Program-made: the position numbers and the translations under genes
Shown here: piece after piece, positions 57,601 to 64,000 of the stretch
Numbering within the stretch: position 1 is the stretch's first letter
Layout: each line of letters opens with the position of its first letter
Assembly (NCBI GenBank): GCA_036346355.1
Contig: CM070581.1
Location: forward strand, 8,370,001-8,434,000
Origin: Rhipidocladum racemiflorum
Lineage: Eukaryota > Streptophyta > Magnoliopsida > Poales > Poaceae
Length of the DNA stretch: 64,000 nt
Direction: 5' to 3'
The notes under the pieces: model-generated
What the model saw: only the letters and a program-made list of their open reading frames with translations
Database searches by the model: none
What the model was told of the DNA's origin: nothing

Positions 57601-60522
57601 ACAAGCTCAATTTGGAGGGAGGGAGAAGGGAGTACTGTTGTGGGCCTCGATAATGTATATTATCGGAGGAGGACTCTTCCAGCAGACGGCGCACAGGAGG
57701 AGGTGGAGTCTGGCGGAAGTTAGAGCAAATCAGTTAGCTCTTTCTATCATTTAATTACTCCTTATCTCTTAGTTATAGCAGCAAGTATTCCTTCAGGGCT
57801 CATGTAAGACCTCTATTTAGATGACTGGAAATAATGAAAAGGCATGTAGTATTTGTGCCACAACCTGTCCTCTCAGCGGTGCCTTCCGATCAACAGGGCC
57901 GGTAGCTCCGTTCAGCTGTTATCCCGTCGATCGCCACTACGGCCTCGACGTCCACCCATTCCCGCACCGGTTTGCGGCCAGGCACCCGCCTCTACATGCA
58001 GACCCACAACAATGCTCATATATTATCTGAAGTGTTCTGATATCTAAGAAAGGTGGTATGTTCGGCCACATAAGGAGCCCCTTATCTTTGTATATCATTA
58101 TTTTGTTGTATTTTGCTAGATATATATAACCTTGATGAGGACTACAGTACAATAGTATGTAGCTATCTGAAGTTGAGTTAGAGAGCTGAGCTTGACTGTA
58201 GTTTAAGCAGTTGGTGACATGTCCTGTGATACTTGCATTTGCTCTTTCAACAAAGTGAACAATATTCCTTAAAACAGTCAAAACACTCAAAACCATATTC
58301 TGTATGATGTGTAAGCTTTCAAGTTTCATGACAATCTCTATTTCTTAGGCTTGACTACACATTTGTTTCTTCTACATGCCAGGGTGGCGTTCAAAGAGTT
58401 CATATCATAGATGGGACGATTGATGGATCACTGCTATTAGAATTGTTTACCAGAGATGGCGCGGGAACAATGATAGCAAGGTATTCTGAAGGTCTTTTCT
58501 TATCAGTTTTTATATATAAAAAGTTGTAGCTTCAATGCACATTGCACAGTCATTGCTCCAATTCTGCTTAGTCCTTCTGTCAACTTAGATGCATCTCCTA
58601 AACATATAGTTTCTTGATGTTTATTATACTTAATTCCTACAAGAAACATTTGCATGTAATAAATCAAGTGTTCAATAATTGTTTAACTTAACATATGTGA
58701 AGGCTGAAGATATATCATTGGCTCAACTGTTAACTGTGATTCTGCAACAAATATTTTCACTATGGTGTAGTTGTGTAAAAATAAATGCCTCGTGGTTTCT
58801 AGCTTCTACAAGCTGTCGTGGAAATCATGATATATGCCCTCCCACATGTTTTCAGAGATGTTTATGAAGGAACAAGGATGGCTACGGAGGAAGATCTTCC
58901 TGGCGTAAGAAAAATTATTTTGCCACTGGAGGAATCTGGTGTTTTACTGCGAAGAACAAATAAAGAGGTGTGCTGAAATGAATAAATAAAATCTGATAAA
59001 ATGTTCTTTTATATTGAGTGATTAAAGTGTCAAGCCAAGTGGTCTTATGCTTATTTTGGTTCTCTTCATGCTTAGTACCACTAATTTTTTCCCAATACTC
59101 TTCAGCTTCTTGAAGCGTTGGATTCATTTTATGTTGTTGAAAGAGATGGTTCGATAATTGCATGTGCTGCTCTGTTTCCATTTCCTGAGGACAAATCTGG
59201 AGAAGTTGCCGCAATCGCTGTATCTGAAGAATGCCGAGGAAGAGGTCAGGGGGACAAGTTGCTTGGTATGCTCATTTCTACATAGCACTGCTGTTTGGTG
59301 TTCTGAAAGTAGCCATCAATTTCTGGCCCATTGAAACTTCAAAGCCAATATTTTAGTACAACATAAACATTTGCATCACATAATATATACACTTAAGATA
59401 CACCCTAATCACTTCACATCTAGTGGTGTTGAGCTGTCATAGCTAAGAAATACAAGGTTGACAATATTGTTTCTTGTTTGATAATACTTTGCTTTTATCT
59501 CCACTGCGTATTTTGTGATCATATTTTCATGGATCGACACACACATGCACTGTATTTAAGATGAATCTTAAATCCCCCAACACATGTCCCTATGCCTGGT
59601 TGCCCGCTTTCCCACATGCACTTACAAACTCTAAAAAACTCAAATAGAGAAGAAAGCACTGACAAAGGAAATGGTGGTAAAGAGGGAGTTTCTACTAACC
59701 ATCTGATGGTAATTGAACCAGAAATGGTGGTAAAGAGGGAGTTTTTTTTTTTTGCTCAATATTTCCAGTTAACAACTGTTCCCTTTCATATTAAAAGCGC
59801 TTTCATATGCTGGTATTAGTTTCTACAAGAAAGGCTATTATTCATCTTTCTTTACTTGTTATGGTTATGCTTCAGAATACGTTGAGAAGGAGGCATTATC
59901 CCTTGGTCTTGAGAAACTATTCTTGCTTACTACACGGACAGCTGATTGGTATGTACCTGTATCCTTCTCTTGGTTTGGCTCATTGTATGGAGGGTTTAAT
60001 ATTGCCATAATTCATGACTAAATGGTTCACCTCTCTATTATCGTAGTGTAGACATTGAATTATCATTTTGCTCTATTTCAAATACCATTGTGTGCTGGAG
60101 ATATTTAGTTACTATTTGGCTCTATTAAATTCCAAATTTCGTAGAGGATGATGGTTATAGTTTGTGCTAAGTGTCATCTTTAAGTTGTTCTGTGTTGGGT
60201 CTAGATTATGTTTCTCAAATCCAGTTGATGTTTTGACATGTTGCTTTCATATGGCTTTATTGGGCCCTGTTACATACTGAATATTGAAGTACAATAATCA
60301 CATGGGAAAAAGATGTTGGTTCGGCATTTGGTATGTTGCCAGTGCTTAATTTTGAAATGATGCAGGTTTGTGCGGCGTGGCTTCTCAGAGTGCTCGATTG
60401 AATATATCCCTGAGCCGAGGAGAAAACGTATCAATCTGTCACGTGGATCAAAATATTATATAAAGCAGCTCCAGCCAAAGCATGCTGGTATTAGTACTGC
60501 CAACAATTTTGTTGGCAGATGA
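51664..60522 (+). CDS. NAGS: N-acetylglutamate synthase, chloroplastic (amino-acid acetyltransferase)
   Basis: Makes N-acetyl-L-glutamate from acetyl-CoA and L-glutamate, the first step of arginine synthesis, in the plastid. Ten exons join in one frame of 589 aa: 51664-51972, 52551-52638, 53266-53474, 54822-54973, 55185-55596, 58383-58480, 58856-58967, 59106-59265, 59876-59948, 60366-60522; all GT-AG. Residues 1 to ~50 are Ala/Arg-rich, fitting a transit peptide. The amino-acid-kinase domain follows (FREAWPYIRGHRGSTFLVV, DISLLHGLGIKFVLVPG, IVVVSNMGYSSSGEVLNC, ACALAIEADKLI); in this family it is regulatory and binds arginine. A low-complexity Asn/Gly linker lies at ~320-375. A GNAT domain (~425-560) carries the acetyl-CoA loop CRGRGQGDKLL. 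Length suits plant NAGS. Intron 5 (2.8 kb) contains a retroelement remnant and intron 3 a MITE; the coding frame is undamaged. Confidence 0.95.
53921..54179. mobile_element. Stowaway-type MITE in NAGS intron 3
   Basis: 259 bp with terminal inverted repeats: CTCTCTCCGGTTACAAATAG at the left; inverted from the right, CTTCCTCCAGTCACAAATAG, then TTGTCGTTTTGGA in both. TA lies on each side (53919-53920 and 54180-54181). Non-coding. Confidence 0.9.
55831..58011 (+). mobile_element. Truncated Reina-like Ty3/gypsy chromovirus in NAGS intron 5
   Basis: The right end is a 376-bp LTR (57636-58011) running TGTTGTGGG to CCCACAACA, preceded by the purine-rich GGAGGGAGGGAGAAGGGAG. The left end shows only an LTR-like start (TGTTTGTGGGCCTCG at 55831) fused to RNase H sequence, so the rest of the 5' LTR, gag, protease and most of reverse transcriptase are deleted. 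Short LTRs and an integrase chromodomain fit the Reina clade. It lies in the same direction as the host gene. The 5-bp duplication was not confirmed. Confidence 0.8.
55850..57653 (+). pseudogene. RNase H-integrase-chromodomain remnant
   Basis: Starts within RNase H (AFVVRTDHASLKFLLEQ, then FRVEFKPGRANKADDALS) and moves into integrase: HELTHQGVHKTLHRIRQAYF and CTVCQRHKSS of the zinc-binding module. The DDE core follows in 56334-56912 (WTDISMDFIVGLP, VSDRYPIFTSAFW, MSTAYHPQT). The C-terminus is in 57144-57653 with a chromodomain (VLDQRFIKGCRQFLIQWQHE, MATWVPASYL). Frame changes near 56120-56330 and 56860-57140 break it. It cannot be functional. Confidence 0.88.
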
Positions 60523-61209
60523 CAACACTTACAAGGAACTTGGTCCAACTCAACTAGATATCAGCTCTGGTTAGTGGTTACATGAAAATTTTCAAGTTTT
60601 TTTTTTGTTGTAAGTTATAATTTCAGTTAGAAATATAAGTCTTCTTGTGATAAGTGGTTTTGAACGATATTTGTTTTTCTTTACCAGAATGTAAAAGGAA
60701 CCTCATGCCTCAACAGAATCAAAACAGAAAACAAATAGCTGAAGAAGTTCTGTATACCAAGCAATGTAACAATGTCAAATAGAGGGTTGCATGCTACCGT
60801 GATTGACTCGACTTGGTAGTATGAAAAACTGGATTTGAAATAAGTTCTTCACATCGATCTTAAGAGTACTCTCGAAAAGAAAATGTTGGAAAGCATGACC
60901 TGTTTGGTGGCAGATCACTCATTGTGCTCCAGGAAAAGATAAGGTACCTGCCAGCTATATTGGGAGGTTTTTTTGTATTGCTTCCACCAAGATTTTGATG
61001 TAAAAGCTTGAAAAGTGAAACCGCTGATTTCCATCATGAACATGCATGGCGAAATTAGCGTGCGTTTGGCAGCACGCGGTGTTTTCGAGCCGGCAGGAAG
61101 TTGGAGAGGAATAAAATTCATTGTTGGATATTCCACGAAAGGATGGAAACCACCTGATAGTGGACCTAACTGCCGAAGGTGATAGATACAAATTACGAAA
61201 TTAGGCAAT
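60523..61209. other. NAGS 3' UTR and short intergenic space
   Basis: AT-rich sequence after the NAGS stop, probably including its 3' UTR (AATAAAATT-type strings near 61107). A 97-codon minus frame at 60915-61208 has no recognisable domain. Confidence 0.45.
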
Positions 61210-61326
61210 TTAGGCCATGTTTGGATGGCCTAAAACTAATTGTTAGCTGGCTAATAGCTAGAGCTAATTATTAGTCAGCTAATAATTAGCCCATCTAAAA
61301 TTAGTCCAAGACAGTTTGGATACATA

Positions 61327-61475
61327 CTTTTTCGCGTGTTTGACTAATTCCCAGAGCTGCCGCTACTTCCACGAGAGCGCTCACTGCCATGGACGCATTG
61401 CTTTTTCGTGTATTGTACTAATTCCCAAGGCTGCTGCTATACATGAGACGGGAGTGCTCACTGCCATGGACGCAC
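61327..61475. repeat. ~75-bp direct repeat in the Harbinger subterminal region
   Basis: Two diverged copies, 61327-61400 and 61401-61475, share CTTTTTCG, ACTAATTCCCA and the 3' block GCTCACTGCCATGGACGCA. They lie between the terminal repeat and the transposase stop. Subterminal repeats often serve as transposase binding sites, but that role is not shown here. Confidence 0.75.
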
Positions 61476-61698
61476 TCTTTTTTTGTGTGTAGACGCTAAA
61501 TTTCAATGCTCACAAACAATGGCACGAGAACAGGCCATTGCGGCAATGCAGTAGTGGTCCAACAAGAACATATCAGGAATCAGAAAAGATGCTCACCAAT
61601 GAGAATACTAGCGTCCAGAACAGAAACGATATTGACAGCTCGATAAAATCCGGTACACATGTTAGGAAAAATAAAAATATCCATGGTTTGCAACAAGA

Positions 61699-63008
61699 CT
61701 ACCTCGAACACTCTCGCCTAGCAAACAAAGCGTTAGCGATACTATCTCGAAAGCCATTCATATTTTGATCTTCATCTCCTAGTTGAGTCGTAGCGCCACT
61801 TCGATGAGACGATGAGAATGCCTGGAATGGAACATACCCTTCGTAACGATCAGACAGGTCAAAGTCCTGATCTGCCATTGCACTTTCACGTATGACGTTG
61901 TGAAGGGCCATACAAGCAAGAATTATTTTGCTTTGCTTCTCCATTGGATACCTTGGCAAGTCCAATAAAATTCTCCATTTCATCTTCAAAACCCCAAAGG
62001 AACGCTCGATGACATTTCTAAGAGATGAATGGACAAAATTAAATACTTCCTTTTTCCCACTGGGTGTCGGTCCTTGTCGAAACTCTGGTAAATGATATTT
62101 TGTTCCCTTGTAGGGTGCAAGATAACCCGGTCGGTTAGGGTAACCGGAGTCCACAAGATAAAATTTGCCTAACAACATAAGAAATTGTGTAAATAGAAAC
62201 ACTTTTATGCATTCTACTACGTAAGATGCAATGTAAGATGACAACAAATAAGTTTACCTATTGGTGGATGTGGAAACTTGTCACCATATTTGCGAATGGC
62301 ATCATTAAACACTCTCATGTCATGTACTGAGCCTGGCCATCCCGCAACAACAAAGGTAAATCTCATGTCAAAGTCGCATATAGCTAATACATTTTGAGTA
62401 GAGTATCCGTGGCGCCCCACATGTTGAAGGACTTTTGAAGCCGGCACCACAACAGGTACATGTGTCCCATCGATTGCTCCAATGCAATTATCAAAATATG
62501 GTGAAAATCGAGGAACTTGCAATCTCGGATGCACCGACTGGAATTCTGGATCTCTAGGCTTGATAATGTCTGCTGAGAGCTTGAAAACACTCTGCAACAC
62601 TTGGTCAAACTTTCGACTAACCGTCTCTGTTGACCTCTCAAAACGATTTTCAGTTTGTCTAATTGATTGAGGGGCACCAATGATCCACAAGAACATGGCT
62701 AAAGCATCTGTAGATGACATCTTTTTTGATGACTTTAAGTCATATGATGAGACTAGCAAATTATGTACCCTTTCAAATAGTGCCCTACTCATCCGAAACA
62801 TGTTGTAACAAGATGTGGGATTATTGAGGGTTCTTCTAACCCAATCATATCCACTCAATTCTGGTTTCCTCATTGGAGATTTATTCATAAAAGAATCATT
62901 GTAGTACATACCAATCATGCATGCAATGGCCATATATCGACGTTTCCTCTTCTGATGCTCCCGGACCAACTCAATTGTTTTGTCCTCCTCATCACTTGAA
63001 AATTCCAT
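61699..63008 (-). CDS. PIF/Harbinger transposase (HARBI1-like nuclease)
   Basis: Catalyses excision and insertion of the element. Two exons on the minus strand, 63008-62258 and 62168-61699, joined across an 89-nt GT-AG intron (62257-62169), give an uninterrupted 406-aa protein. The intron is supported because the join restores a continuous IGKFYLVDSGYP. The DDE_Tnp_4 catalytic residues are visible: first Asp in CIGAIDGTHVPV, second Asp in YLVDSGYPNRPG, Glu in NVIERSFGVLKMKWRIL. The helix-rich N-terminal part (residues ~35-130) is typical of the family. The start is the first Met of the open frame. No disabling mutation is seen, so this may encode an active enzyme. It works with the neighbouring Myb/SANT-like protein. 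Confidence 0.92.
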
Positions 63009-63304
63009 CTACAAATAGCCATAAACATGTTTCAGCCACAACCCAAGTGTTAATAGAACATGTGGTAGAAGCAAACACATGACAAACAAGTGCATTCAAT
63101 AAACATGAAAGACATGTAAACATACACAGGTAAACATGCATAAGTGCGCACGGCCATATATTAGGATTCAAACACAATAAAGATAAGTTGACATACACAA
63201 GTCAACACATAGTTCATAGTACCGGTTCACAGACATATACTTGACAGACTCATGCATTAGTTAAGACATGATAGGTACTCATGCTAAAGTTTTTTCTATG
63301 AAAA

Positions 63305-64000
63305 CTAGTACAATTTTTTCATCTGGCACCACCTCTTCAACCAAACCAACCTTGCTTCTTTTGTACTGAATTTGATGAAAATCTGACGGTTTTCAGCTTT
63401 CAAAAACAACTGTGTAGCCATGAAATACTCGATGCTATCTTCTGGTGCCCCACATTCTACAGCCAAATCCAACACTTTATTCATGGATTCAGCCATATGA
63501 TCACCCTGCAGCACTTGTTGTGTAGCAGCACTATCAGCCTTAAAATTGTCAACCAGGCTCTTCATGACCTTGACCATTGGACTTTTTGTCTTCTTACATG
63601 GACTAGTGGCAGTTGTATTAGTGCTACCAGCCCTCTTAAGGGTACTTGTAGTCATAGGGCTCCCGTCAAACTCATCGTCTTCGTCGCCATTGTCCCTTTC
63701 ATCGCATTCTTGTCCAGGAATACAAGAAGAGGAACCATCAATGGCCAAATTCTCGAACATCTGCTCAAGAAGATGTAGATTTTCTGGGGGCCCATACCTT
63801 AACTTCTTCCACTCAGATTTATTCTGAATAAAATAAAAAATTGATATTAGTTTGTGTCATAATAGAACAAGCAAACAAGTTGTATGCATTGGAAAAAGGA
63901 TTTGTTTACCTTTGTGTGATCTTTCCAGAACTTGTCATCAGCCACCACAGTGCCATTAGATCGTCCCAATCCAGTTTGCTTGTTGAGCCACAACCAAAAC
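63305..64000 (-). CDS. Myb/SANT-like ORF1 protein of the Harbinger element (partial)
   Basis: DNA-binding partner that, in PIF/Harbinger elements, brings the transposase to the nucleus and the element ends. Two exon parts on the minus strand: 64000-63910 (open at the window edge) and 63823-63305 (173 codons including the stop), joined across a GT-AG intron of 86 nt. The partial exon ends a Myb_DNA-bind_3-type domain (NKQTGLGRSNGTVVADDKFW). The second exon continues with WKKLRYGPPENLHLLEQMF, an acidic Asp/Glu tract and a basic patch (SPCKKTKSP), then a helical C-terminus. The N-terminus lies outside the window. Confidence 0.85.

Larger units (their letters stand above)
61213..64000 (-). mobile_element. 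PIF/Harbinger DNA transposon (partial; runs off the window)
   Basis: The left boundary is TTA (61210-61212) followed by GGCCATGTTTGGATGGCC, a PIF/Harbinger-type terminal inverted repeat next to its TTA target duplication. The element encodes, on the minus strand, a DDE transposase (61699-63008) and, further upstream on that strand, a Myb/SANT-like protein (63305-64000, incomplete). These two genes together are the known make-up of autonomous PIF/Harbinger elements. The other terminus is beyond the window, so completeness cannot be judged. Confidence 0.85.

Overview
This window is nuclear DNA from a grass (Poaceae). The evidence is intron-containing plant genes with GT-AG splice sites, GC-rich first exons, and a dense load of grass-type transposons: Ty3/gypsy elements of Tat/Retand, Tekay-like and Reina-like type, Stowaway and Tourist-like MITEs, Helitrons, hAT and PIF/Harbinger. 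I cannot name the species. There are no rRNA, tRNA, CRISPR or prokaryotic features.

Layout. 1-2836: AT-rich, gene-poor flank with an (AT)n microsatellite and one MITE-like repeat. 2837-17031: a 14.2 kb Ty3/gypsy element of Tat/Retand type with two LTRs, target-site duplication GTAAC, a broken gag-pol on +, a spliced-looking antisense reading region on - and a ~147-bp tandem repeat array before the 3' LTR. 17172-17553: Tourist-like MITE. 17892-23811: an intact five-exon gene for the mitochondrial complex I subunit NDUFS4, with a candidate Helitron in intron 4. 24418-25404 (-): a single-exon plant-specific protein gene of unknown function, convergent with NDUFS4. 25405-34276: a patchwork of MITEs, a Helitron inserted in a (TA)n tract and itself hit by a Stowaway, a solo LTR and long non-coding AT-rich DNA. 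34277-47073: a 12.8 kb Ty3/gypsy chromovirus on - with ~3.48 kb LTRs, duplication AACAG, tRNA-Met primer site and an extra ORF ahead of gag. 47074-50352: a local 280-bp tandem duplication and an old LTR remnant carrying a 1.04-kb hAT element. 51664-60522: an intact ten-exon gene for chloroplast N-acetylglutamate synthase, with a Stowaway MITE in intron 3 and a Reina-like retroelement remnant in intron 5. 61213-64000 (-): most of a PIF/Harbinger element with an intact two-exon transposase and the end of its Myb/SANT-like partner protein, running off the window.

Function. NDUFS4 acts in the matrix arm of respiratory complex I. NAGS performs the first step of arginine synthesis in the plastid. 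The two genes are unrelated in pathway and nothing suggests coordinated control. Everything else with protein similarity is transposon-derived. I found no convincing undescribed system. The best leads are the internal structure of the two large retrotransposons, the nested insertions, and the apparently complete Harbinger element.
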